Under the pieces are notes generated by a model, which saw only the letters and a program-made list of their open reading frames with translations, ran no database searches and had not been told where the DNA came from. Positions 23,490-32,400 of a stretch of DNA of 64,000 nucleotides are shown here, piece by piece. The stretch covers positions 210,018 through 274,017 of the forward strand of contig NZ_HE611016.1 in the NCBI RefSeq assembly GCF_000236865.1. The letters are read 5' to 3'. Position 1 is the first letter of the stretch. Each line of letters begins with the position of its first letter. Origin of the DNA: Senegalimassilia anaerobia JC110. GTDB taxonomy: Bacteria > Actinomycetota > Coriobacteriia > Coriobacteriales > Eggerthellaceae. Made by a program: the position numbers and the translations under genes.

Positions 23490-23897
23490 TACGCTATCGT
23501 ACCGTCTCTCCTTGTTCGACTTAGTAAGCCTAGTATAACTTATAGTCCCTCCCTTTACCGTTCATCACGATAATCATCACGTCGTCTCCCTGCAATGTCA
23601 GGGCGGCAACCGTTTGCCAATCGTCGCGATTCCTTCATGTTATCCGCCGCTGAACAGGGCAAAACCCGCGAAATCGTTGCTTGGCACGCTAAGGTGCGGG
23701 TTACATGAGGAAGGGGGCTGCCAGTTGCCGCACCGCCTGAATCGTTGCACGCCGGCGACTCATCAGCCGGCGTGCGAACGGCGCGGCCTCTGCCGAATCG
23801 CATCGGTCTGTAACCGAAATGCCTACTATGTCTAGAGACAACCGTGATAAGATGGGGCAAGACATATAGGCGCTCACAGACGAGAGAGCGAGGCATC
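23490..23897. other. divergent intergenic region with a structured leader before the acetyltransferase
   Basis: About 400 bases without a supported gene. The main visible structure is a strong hairpin (GCACGCCGGC at 23747-23756 with GCCGGCGTGC at 23766-23775), about 120 bp before the acetyltransferase start. The G-rich segment 23708-23720 lies upstream. I could not match it to a T-box, SAM or cobalamin riboswitch. Confidence 0.4.
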
Positions 23898-24815
23898 ATG
23901 CTGGACAAGGATCAATTGAACGACATCGTTGCAGGCATCGCGAAAAACTACAGCGAGCGCGAGGAGATCTTCTTCACCGACCCGAACAAGCATTTCCCGA
24001 ACAAGCTTGCCATCGTGAACATCGTGAAGGACCTGCGCCGCGTCATGTTCCCGCGTTACTTCGGCGACGAAACGCCCACGGGCATCAACCCCGAGTACTT
24101 CATCGGCGAAACGCTCATCCGCATCGAGGATTCGCTGCGCCGCGAGCTGCGCGAGGCGCTGCTGTTCCGCGGCGGCCTGGCAACGGAAGAGCTGGACGCG
24201 CGCGTCGATCAAATCTGCGCCACGTTCTTCAGCCGCCTGCCTGAAATCCAGCGCATCCTGCTGACCGACGTGCAGGCAGCCTTCGACGGCGACCCTGCCG
24301 CCCAGAGCAAGGAAGAGATTATCTTCAGCTACCCGGGCTTCTTTGCCATCTTCGTGTACCGCATCGCGCATGAGCTGTACGTGCAGGACGTGCCGCTCAT
24401 CCCGCGCATCATGTCCGAGTACGCCCACGGCCGCACCGGCGTCGACATCAACTCCGGCGCGACGATCGGCGAGTACTTCTTCATCGACCATGCAACCGGC
24501 GTCGTCATCGGCGAGACCACCACGATCGGCAACCACGTGAAGGTCTACCAGGGCGTTACGCTGGGCGCTCTGTCCACGCGTGCCGGCCAGGCGCTGTCCG
24601 GCGTGAAGCGCCATCCCACCATTGAGGACGACGTCACCATCTACAGCAACGCCAGCGTGCTGGGCGGCGAGACCGTCATCGGCGCAGGCTCGATCATCGC
24701 CGGCAGCGCGTTCGTCATCTCCAGCGTGCCCGCGGGCAGCCGCGTTTCCCTGAAGAACCAGGAAGTGAACGTGCGCACGCCCAACAAAGACCACGCCAAG
24801 TGCTGGGAGATCTAA
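23898..24815 (+). CDS. cysE: serine O-acetyltransferase (EpsC/SatA-type)
   Basis: Makes O-acetylserine from serine and acetyl-CoA for cysteine synthesis. From ATG 23898 (GCGAGG upstream) the product is 305 aa. A helical N-terminal region precedes the left-handed beta-helix catalytic part. The latter has GVDINSGATIGEYFFIDHATGVVIGE, split over hexapeptide repeats, with the family Asp and His of the active site. It continues with VYQGVTLGALS, HPTIEDDVTIYSNASVLGGETVIGAG and a final VPAGSRV. The sequence type is the longer EpsC-like form. No cysK is adjacent, but a trans-sulfuration pseudogene lies at 46 kb. Confidence 0.87.
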   Translation: MLDKDQLNDIVAGIAKNYSEREEIFFTDPNKHFPNKLAIVNIVKDLRRVMFPRYFGDETPTGINPEYFIGETLIRIEDSLRRELREALLFRGGLATEELDARVDQICATFFSRLPEIQRILLTDVQAAFDGDPAAQSKEEIIFSYPGFFAIFVYRIAHELYVQDVPLIPRIMSEYAHGRTGVDINSGATIGEYFFIDHATGVVIGETTTIGNHVKVYQGVTLGALSTRAGQALSGVKRHPTIEDDVTIYSNASVLGGETVIGAGSIIAGSAFVISSVPAGSRVSLKNQEVNVRTPNKDHAKCWEI

Positions 24816-24902
24816 GCGGCGAACGAAGACGCCGTTGCGCGTTCGATGCTCCCGCGCTCGTCCGAGCCTAAGGGCTGGGCGGCGAAAGAAGCAATGCCAC
24901 CA

Positions 24903-24940
24903 GGGCCGATTCCGCGATTAGCGGGGTCGGCCTTTTCGTT
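24903..24940 (+). terminator. terminator after serine acetyltransferase
   Basis: GGCCGATTCCGC pairs with GCGGGGTCGGCC around GATTA and is followed by TTTTCGTTTGTTTG. Confidence 0.8.
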
Positions 24941-25189
24941 TGTTTGTGCTTCGATCCACTTTTCTCGCCATCCATCCCGTCAAAGCATCGATACGTCTGC
25001 ATTCGAATGGGGCAGACGCCGGTGGTCGATTTGCAATCAAGCCTGTGAGCAGGAAAAACACCGATTGCTATTGAGCGACTACCAAGTAACATCCCCACCA
25101 AACGCAGACGTATCACCCTATTCGGCCACACAGGCGGCCAAGCCGCCAAGCTAGCACTCGCAACCGCCCACGTACGGCTCCCGCAAACA
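24941..25189. other. convergent intergenic region without a supported gene
   Basis: Two overlapping open frames of about 100 codons on opposite strands cross this stretch. Neither has a ribosome binding site or recognisable protein character. I see no further feature. Confidence 0.5.
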
Positions 25190-25218
25190 AAAAGAAACCC
25201 CGCGTGAGCGAGGTTTCT
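25190..25218 (-). terminator. terminator of the ppk gene
   Basis: On the minus strand GAAACCTCGC pairs with GCGGGGTTTC across a short loop (imperfect in the lower stem) and is followed by TTTTTGTTTG. Confidence 0.8.
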
Positions 25219-25257
25219 GAACCGCCTTCCGTTTCTTGGTGAGCGGGGTTCTTGGGG

Positions 25258-27861
25258 TTAGCGGATGAACTTCGCTAGGACTCGGGCGAGGAGGCTGGGC
25301 TTCTCGGGGCGTCGCTGGATGCCGGAATGGCTGGGCGCTTGCATGGGCTCGTTGATGACCTGCGCCTTCACCGGTACGGGCTGGGCTGCGGCTTCGGCGG
25401 GCTTGGGGGCCGCCTGCGGTTTCGGCGCCGGCTGCGGCTTTGCGGCAGGCTTCGCGGCGGTTTCCGCCTCGGCGGCTTTCGCGGCGGCCTCGGCCTCGAG
25501 CGCGGCCTTGTGGGCGGCTTCGGCCTCCCTGGCCGCCTCTGCGGCTGCGGCTTCCGCCTTGGCCACGGCCTCCACCTTAGCCTCGGCTTCGGCCATCTGC
25601 GCCTGACGCTGCTCGTTCATGAGCTTGCGGGAGTTCGCATTGCGTGCGGCCTTGGCCTCGGCAGCCGCCGCGCGGGCGCGCTGGGCCTCCTTGATGAGGA
25701 AGTCCTGCGACTCGAACTTCGGCTCGTCGGGCTTGGCCAGCTCGCCGAGCTTGGTGTAGGTTCCGTCGGCCTTCAGCTCGCGCAGCTTCGCCGTGTCGCG
25801 CAGGCACGTGGCGATGTAGTCGAGCACCTGGTTGCGCAGCCCCTCGTCGAGGATGGGCCATGCGATCTCGACGCGCTTCTCCATGTTGCGCGTCATGAGG
25901 TCGGCGCTGGACAGGTAGATCTTGATGTTCTCGCGCGGGCCGAAGCCGTAGATGCGGCTGTGCTCGAGCAGACGGCCCACGATGGAGACCACACGGACGT
26001 TGTCGGTGTAGCCGGGCACGCCCGGGACCAGGCACGAAATGCCGCGCACGAGCAGCGTGACCGGCACGCCCGCCTGGCTTGCCTCGGCGATCTTGACGAT
26101 GATGTCCTTGTCGGTGACGCTGTTGGTCTTGAAGAACAGGCCGCACGGCTTGCCTTCGCGTGCAAGGGCGATCTGCTCGTCGATGTTGGCGATGATGCCG
26201 GGCTTGATCTGCAGCGGAGCCACGGACAGGATGTCGTAGTTGTCCGAGGCGTTCTCCAGCTGCATGTTGCGGAAGAACTCGGTGGCATCGCGGCCGATGG
26301 TCTCGTCGGCGGTGATGAAGCTCAGGTCGGTGTAGAGCTTCGCCGTCTTCTCGTTGTAGTTGCCCGTGCCCAGCTGCGTGATGTACTGCAGGCCGTTCTC
26401 GGTTTGGCGCGTGATGCAGCAGATCTTGCTGTGCACCTTGTAGTCGCGGAAGCCGTAGATGACGTTGCAGCCGGCCTCCTCGAAGCGCTGCGACCACTCG
26501 ATGTTGTTCGACTCGTCGAAGCGGGCGCGCAACTCGAACAGCGCTGTGACCTGCTTGCCGGACTCGGCGGCGGCGATGAGCGCTTCGGCCAGGTGCGACT
26601 GGCGCGCCAGGCGGTACAGCGTGATCTTGATGGAGATGACGGTGGGGTCTGCCGCGGCCTCGCGCAGCAGCTGCACGAACGCGTCCATGGACTCGTAGGG
26701 GTAGCTGAGCAGCACCTCGCGCTCGCAGACCTGCTCGATGATGGAGCGGTTGCGGTCAAGGCATGCCGGCCACTGCGGGGTGAACGGGGGGTTGGACAGC
26801 GCCATGCGCTCCTGCTCGGGCAGATTGCTTCCAAGGCCCCAGGTCCAGCTCATGTCGAGCGGCACGCTGGTAACGTAGGTCTGATGCGGCTTGAGGTTCA
26901 GGCGATCGAGCAGAAGCTCCTGCAGCACGCTGGAAAGCGGGCGCTCGGACTCCAGGCGCACCGGGGCCAGGCGGCCGCGCTTCTTCAGGATGCGCTTCAT
27001 GTGCTCGCGATAATCCTCGTCGGACTCGTCGGTGTTCTCCGTGGCGTCCAGGTCGGCGTTGCGCGTGACGCACAGGACGTTGGTGTGCTTGACGGTGTAC
27101 ATGCTGAACACCTGGGCGGCGGTCATCTCCACCGCGTGCTCGAGCAGGATGAACTGGAAGCCCTCGCCCGGCAGCTTGATGACGCGGGCGCACTGGCGCG
27201 GCATGGGCAGGATGCCCACGGTGACGCCCTCGGCGCCCAGGTTCTCGCTTTCCTCCGCGGAAGGATGGATTTTCGCGGCCTTGACGGTTTTGCCGTCCTT
27301 GGCCTTGTCCTTCTTCTTGGATTTCTTCGGGCCCACTTCCTCGTTAAGGCGCACGATGACGTAGAGCGACCCGTTCTCCAGGTGGGGGAAGGGGTGGCGC
27401 GAATTGATGATCTGCGGGGACAGGAACGGCATGATGTTGGCTGCCGTGTAGTCGGCCAGGAAGGCGCGCTGCTCGTCGTTGAGATCGGCGGGGCGCAGGT
27501 GGCGCACGCCGTGCGCGGCCAGGGCCTGGCGCACCTCGGCGTAGGTCTGCTCCTGCACGGGGTACAGCTCGTGGCAGCGCTTATGGATGGCGGAGATCTG
27601 CTCGGCCGGCGTCATGCCCGTCTTCGAGTCGAGGACCTGCTTCTTCAGAAGCGACAGGTCGGTCAGGCTGCCCACGCGCACCATGAAGAACTCCTGGAGG
27701 TTGGACCAGAAGATGCTGATGAAGTTCAGCCGCTCGAGCAGCGGGACGGTCTCATCGGCGCCTTGGTCGAGCACGCGCTCGTTGAACGTGAGCCACGACA
27801 GCTCGCGGTTCTGCATGTAGGGAGTGGATCCTATATGCGTTGTGGATTCGTTTGCTTTCAT
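25258..27861 (-). CDS. ppk: polyphosphate kinase 1 with Ala/Lys/Glu-rich C-terminal extension
   Basis: Reversible polyphosphate synthesis from ATP. ATG 27861 (GAGGGAAGGGAA upstream) gives 867 aa. Family signs are YMQNRELSWLTFNERVL at the start, SNLQEFFMVRVGSL, the catalytic histidine region KVHSKICCI, QLGTGNYNEKTAKLYTD, and SSADLMTRNMEKRVE near the C-terminal phospholipase-D-like half. Two additions are unusual: a lysine-rich insert at about 185-215, and a tail of about 140 residues (from about 724). The tail is rich in Ala, Glu and Lys, then Pro/Ala, with a basic hydrophobic end (SLLARVLAKFIR). An upstream extension to 28014 is unlikely. ppx lies upstream on the same strand. Confidence 0.95.
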   Translation of the reverse strand: MKANESTTHIGSTPYMQNRELSWLTFNERVLDQGADETVPLLERLNFISIFWSNLQEFFMVRVGSLTDLSLLKKQVLDSKTGMTPAEQISAIHKRCHELYPVQEQTYAEVRQALAAHGVRHLRPADLNDEQRAFLADYTAANIMPFLSPQIINSRHPFPHLENGSLYVIVRLNEEVGPKKSKKKDKAKDGKTVKAAKIHPSAEESENLGAEGVTVGILPMPRQCARVIKLPGEGFQFILLEHAVEMTAAQVFSMYTVKHTNVLCVTRNADLDATENTDESDEDYREHMKRILKKRGRLAPVRLESERPLSSVLQELLLDRLNLKPHQTYVTSVPLDMSWTWGLGSNLPEQERMALSNPPFTPQWPACLDRNRSIIEQVCEREVLLSYPYESMDAFVQLLREAAADPTVISIKITLYRLARQSHLAEALIAAAESGKQVTALFELRARFDESNNIEWSQRFEEAGCNVIYGFRDYKVHSKICCITRQTENGLQYITQLGTGNYNEKTAKLYTDLSFITADETIGRDATEFFRNMQLENASDNYDILSVAPLQIKPGIIANIDEQIALAREGKPCGLFFKTNSVTDKDIIVKIAEASQAGVPVTLLVRGISCLVPGVPGYTDNVRVVSIVGRLLEHSRIYGFGPRENIKIYLSSADLMTRNMEKRVEIAWPILDEGLRNQVLDYIATCLRDTAKLRELKADGTYTKLGELAKPDEPKFESQDFLIKEAQRARAAAAEAKAARNANSRKLMNEQRQAQMAEAEAKVEAVAKAEAAAAEAAREAEAAHKAALEAEAAAKAAEAETAAKPAAKPQPAPKPQAAPKPAEAAAQPVPVKAQVINEPMQAPSHSGIQRRPEKPSLLARVLAKFIR

Positions 27862-28122
27862 GGCGTTCCCTTCCCTCGACGTCATAGATGAAGCGTGCGC
27901 CGGGCGATGCGTCTTCGTTGATTCGATGTGCGTGCGGCCGCTTGCGGGCGGCCAAGCGGAATCGATGATTGCATAACGTGCGACGCCAAGGTGGCGCGGT
28001 TCCCCAACAACCACGTCCCCTCAACTCATATTTTACTCTGTTTTGATGCTGCGACCAGCCGAATCCGCCACCGTGGCTGAAAAAATGGGGTGAAAAAGGT
28101 AACGATTCTGTTTCGGATTCGA

Positions 28123-29073
28123 TCAGTCCGCTTGCGGGGGTGCCGACACGACCCCGAGCATGCGCTCGATCAGGTACCCTTCGCGCACGCCGTGCTTGCA
28201 GATCACCAGCTTATCGGCGCCAAGGTGGCGGAAGAGCTCGGCTAAGATGACGCAGCCCGGAACCATGGTGTGCACGCGCTCGGCGGAGGCCTTCAGCGCT
28301 GCGTGCCCGAAGGCGGAGGGGTTTTCCCGGCAGGCTTCGAGGATTTGCTGCACCTGCTCGGCTTGGATCTCGCGCGGGCGAGTTTGCAGCTCGTCGAGCT
28401 GTTGGATCAGCTTGGCCGCCGCGCGGGTGGACCCGCCGACGCCGTAGAGCGTGGGGGCCTTGTAGGGCTCGAGGCTGGGCAGCCGGCGCAGGTTGCCGCG
28501 GAACTCGCAGGCTATGGCGTCCATCTCGATGGGGACGGGCAGGATGTTGCGAACGAAGCGCGCGAACGACGACAGCGAACCCTGGCCGAGGCTCACATCG
28601 TCGCTGTCGCGGCCGCCCTCGACGCGGGTGAGCTCGGTGGAGCCGCCGCCGATGTCGACGAGCGTGCCGCGCTCGAGCGGGGTGGAGCAGCGGGCGCCGA
28701 CGAACCCGAGGTGCGCCTCGTCGCGCGCGGACAGCAGCGTGACCGCCAGCCCGCAGCGCCGCTCGATTTCCGCGACGGCCTCGGTGCAGTTCACGGCGTT
28801 GCGCAGCACGGCGGTGGCGAACACGTCGACGCGCTTGCAGCCGAAGTAGCGCACGCGCTTCATATGGCTTTTCAGCACGTTGACGGCGCGGTCCACGCCG
28901 TCGGGCGTGAACACGCCATCCTCCACGAACGCGGCAAGGCCCGCCATCACCTTGTCGTTGATGATGCTTTTGAAGTCCTTGCTGGAATAGGTGCTGCGAC
29001 GATCGTCCTTCACTTCGTAGATGACAAGGCGAATGGAGTTCGACCCCAGGTCGATGACGCCGTAGGTGGGCAT
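28123..29073 (-). CDS. ppx: Ppx/GppA-family exopolyphosphatase
   Basis: Releases phosphate from polyphosphate ends, or pppGpp in GppA-type members. The 316-aa protein shows the actin-like ATPase fold motifs: GVIDLGSNSIRLVIYEV at the N-terminus, ATAVLRNA, VDIGGGSTEL (phosphate loop), and GGSTRAAAKLI. The length matches the short two-domain type without the HD domain. The start ATG has GAGGAAGG upstream. It lies 261 bases before ppk on the same strand, so both enzymes of polyphosphate turnover are together. Confidence 0.92.
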   Translation of the reverse strand: MPTYGVIDLGSNSIRLVIYEVKDDRRSTYSSKDFKSIINDKVMAGLAAFVEDGVFTPDGVDRAVNVLKSHMKRVRYFGCKRVDVFATAVLRNAVNCTEAVAEIERRCGLAVTLLSARDEAHLGFVGARCSTPLERGTLVDIGGGSTELTRVEGGRDSDDVSLGQGSLSSFARFVRNILPVPIEMDAIACEFRGNLRRLPSLEPYKAPTLYGVGGSTRAAAKLIQQLDELQTRPREIQAEQVQQILEACRENPSAFGHAALKASAERVHTMVPGCVILAELFRHLGADKLVICKHGVREGYLIERMLGVVSAPPQAD

Positions 29074-29421
29074 TGCCGTTTTCCTTCCTCGATGGCGCTG
29101 CGCGTCGGTTGCGCTTTGCGATGGCGCCGGCGTGATGCGTCGGCATGAAGTGAACCTTACCCATGATAAAGGTTGCGGGCCTTCGCTTGACGTGCGCGGG
29201 CGTCGCTGACGGCTTTCGAGAGAAGATTTTACGCTCCCTTAACGTTGCCGCTTCCGCGGCGGTTGAGCGCGGCACGGCGGCAGCTTGTGGTGGCGAAGCG
29301 GGCTCGGGGCGGCTTGCGGCGGCCGGATTCCCGTGTGGCGGGGCCCTGCCATCCCTTACAATATAAGGTATGCATTCCCTTGCGTTCCGCAGGTCGGAGA
29401 CGCAGTTGAAAGGTGCCTTCC
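29074..29421. other. divergent intergenic region, ppx to giant surface protein
   Basis: About 350 bases with no supported gene. A -10-like TACAAT lies at 29357-29362, 60 bp before the surface-protein start; its -35 is weak. Confidence 0.4.
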
Positions 29422-32400
29422 ATGAAGAGCGTCGGTATTTGCAATGCCCTTCTCCGAGTGCTGCTTTCCGTGGCGCTCGTGGTCTCGTTCACGCCCATCC
29501 CTGCCAGCGCGGGCGAGGATGCGACGGGTGCGGGTGGGTCCCCCTCCGCGTCGGTTGGCGAGCAGGGTTCAGCGTTGTCGGAGGGCTCGGGCGAAGCGGC
29601 GTTGACCGGCGGCGCCGCCGTCGAGGTTGTTGGCGCCGCGGCGGATGCCGGGGGCGCGTCTTCGGGTTCCGATGCCGAGTCGCCTGCTGGCGAAGACGGC
29701 GACGACACTGCCACTGATGCTTCGTCGCCTGCTGGCGAAGGTGCCGATTCCGCATCGTCGGCCGACAAGGGTGCTGGCGAAGGTGCCGATTCCGCATCGC
29801 CCGAAGGCGGCGAAACGGGCCCCAAGGCCGCCGGGGAAGCCGCCGATGTAGCGGACGACCCGGCCGAGCGTGCCGCCGGCGATGAGCCGGCGCAGCAGGG
29901 GGTCCTGTACCCGTTCGGCAAGCTCATGGCCAACGGGTACGTGTACGCCTGCGATGAACAGGGCGATTTGACGAAGCCCGTCGACGAGGACGACCCCGAG
30001 CGCAACGCCATCTCCGCGCGCGACGTCACGAACCTCATCGTCGACTATCACGCTGCCAACATCCCCAAGGGTCTGTGCGAGAGCTCGACGAGCTTGACGT
30101 CGGTGCGCTTCGAGAACGACCGTCTGGATTCCATAGGCGATTTCGCCTTCGCCGCCTGCGCGAAGCTCTCCTTCATCAGCTTCTCGGATATGCATATCGG
30201 CTCGATCGGCGCGCAGGCGTTTGCCGGCTGCTCCTCGTTGACCAGCCTTTCCATTAAGAAGCCCGCTGAAATGGGCGCTTTGGGGGAAGGCTGCTTCCTG
30301 AAAAGCGGCCTTGAGTCCACCGGTTTGGGGAATGTGAAGGGGCTGACGTCCATCCCCACCGACGCGTACGAGGGTTGCCAGAACCTTTCCGACACGGGCC
30401 TGGGGCAAAACCAGCAGATCGCCTCGGTCGGCAACTGGGCGTTCGCCAACTGCCCCAACCTGCACGTGACGGGCCTTGAGACGAACACGTCGGTGAGCCA
30501 GCTGGGCGACGGGTGCTTCTCCGGGTCGAACCTTGACGGCGGCTTGATCTTGCCGAGTGGCTCGCAGATCGAGGAGCTGCCCAGTCGGACGTTCGCCGAC
30601 ACGAACTTGGACTACGCGTACTTCCGGTGCGACCATGCGGTGCTCATCGACGTCGATACGTTCCCCAAGCGCGGGATGCAGGTGATGGTGCCGTCTGACT
30701 TGGTCGGCCTGTATCGGTCGGGTTTCCCTGAGCTGAATTGGGACGGCTGCAACGGCGCAACCCCCGTCAGCGTTGCCGAGTGCTTGAAGGACCTTCGAAT
30801 CGAGCACGACCCTAACGTCATGGAGTACGCCGAGGATGATAAGGTTTCCCTTGCCGGCATGAAGGTCACGTTCGACCACGGGTACGGCAGGAGCTCGTTC
30901 GCTTATGAGGACTTGAAGAACTGCGCGTTCGCCCAGTTCATCGAGGTGTACCCCGATGACGGGTACCTGTTCCGCTCAAGTTTCCACGGCCAGCGCATCC
31001 ATATGACCTACGACGACGGCGAGGTGTACCTTGACGCGTACTCTGCCGAGCCCATGCGCGAAGGAGGCAACACCGACTTGGCGGTGGATATCCGCTATGA
31101 CGGCGCGCTCTCCTCCGGGGACAGCGCCACCGGCGCGGGTCAGTACAAGCCCGGCGAAACCTGCGTGGTGGTGGCCAACGCCACCACGCCCGGCAGGACG
31201 TTCGCCTACTGGACTGACGAGGAAGGAAACATCCTTTCCGAGGACCAGTGGTACGAGTTCACGGTGGAACGCGACACGCTGCTGACGGCGGTGTTCGCCG
31301 ACAAGGCGCAGGTGGCGCCGGAGGTCCACTTGGGCAGCGCCGACGGGCGGCAGGTTATCGGCGCAAAGGCCAGCGTTGTGGTCGACGGGCGCGACATGGG
31401 CAGCAGCTTCACCACCTATGCGGGCAAGTATGTGACGCTGACCTGCGAATACGATGCGGCGAAGTACCATTTCGACCATTGGGAGAGCTCGCTTGACGGG
31501 CACTATCTGGGAAGCCGTCCCGGTGACACCATCGAATACGAAGCCGTCGCCGGCGAGACGCCCATCGCCGTGCTGATGGAGTACGGGCAGGTCAACGTGT
31601 CCGCGAAAAGCGCGTCCGGCCTGGCGCTCGGCCAGGTGAGCGGCTCGGGCACATATGAGCTGGGTCAGACCGTCAAGCTTTCGGCGATCCCGGCGAAGGG
31701 GTGCCGCTTCCTGGGTTGGATGCATCGCGGCGAGCTGATGTCCACCGAGGCGTCGTACGCGTATCGGGTCCAGGACTTCGACGAGGTGACCGGCTGGTTC
31801 GCATTCGACTTCTCGCAGACGTGGGTGGCCGTGCGCGCCGCGTCGGCGCAGCCCGATCGGGGCAGCGTTTCCGGTGCCGGCATGTATGAAGAAGGGACTC
31901 AGGTCACGCTTGCCGCAACGCCGAACGCGGGCTTTGCCTTCTCCGGCTGGTTACGCGACGGCGAACCCATCGAAGGCGGGGAGAGTCTGGTTGTGACCGC
32001 CGAAAGCGCCGATCAGACTGACGCACTGGTAAAGCGGTCACCGCTTTACACCGCTACGTTCGAGCCGATCCCCTGCAAAGTGAGTTACGAGCAGACGCTC
32101 GACACGGGCGGCCGGACGCTTATGGAAGGGGTGGAAGTCCCGCAGGTGACGGGCAACCTAACCTCGGAAGGCGGCCAGGTGGTCACGCTTGACGCAAAGG
32201 CCCTGGCCATGCGCGATGACGACACGGTCTTCACCGGCTGGCTCGATGCCGTCACAGGCGAGCGTGTGTGCGAATCCCCCGTGTACGAGTTCACGCCCGC
32301 AGGCGATACCACGCTGCAGGCGCGATTCTCCCTGAAGGAAGTGGGGGTGCATATCAACCCTGCTCAAACAACCGATCATTCCGAAGCGTACGCCCATCTG

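Noticed and set aside
23700-23790. Possible T-box or cobalamin riboswitch before the acetyltransferase gene
   Set aside because: The T-box AGGGTGG core and the B12-box are not present; only a generic hairpin is seen.
24846-25154. Two overlapping frames of about 100 codons on opposite strands
   Set aside because: No ribosome binding site and no protein-like pattern; terminators on both sides explain the region.
25327-27891. 854-codon plus-strand frame over ppk
   Set aside because: Antisense shadow of ppk; no domain, no ribosome binding site.
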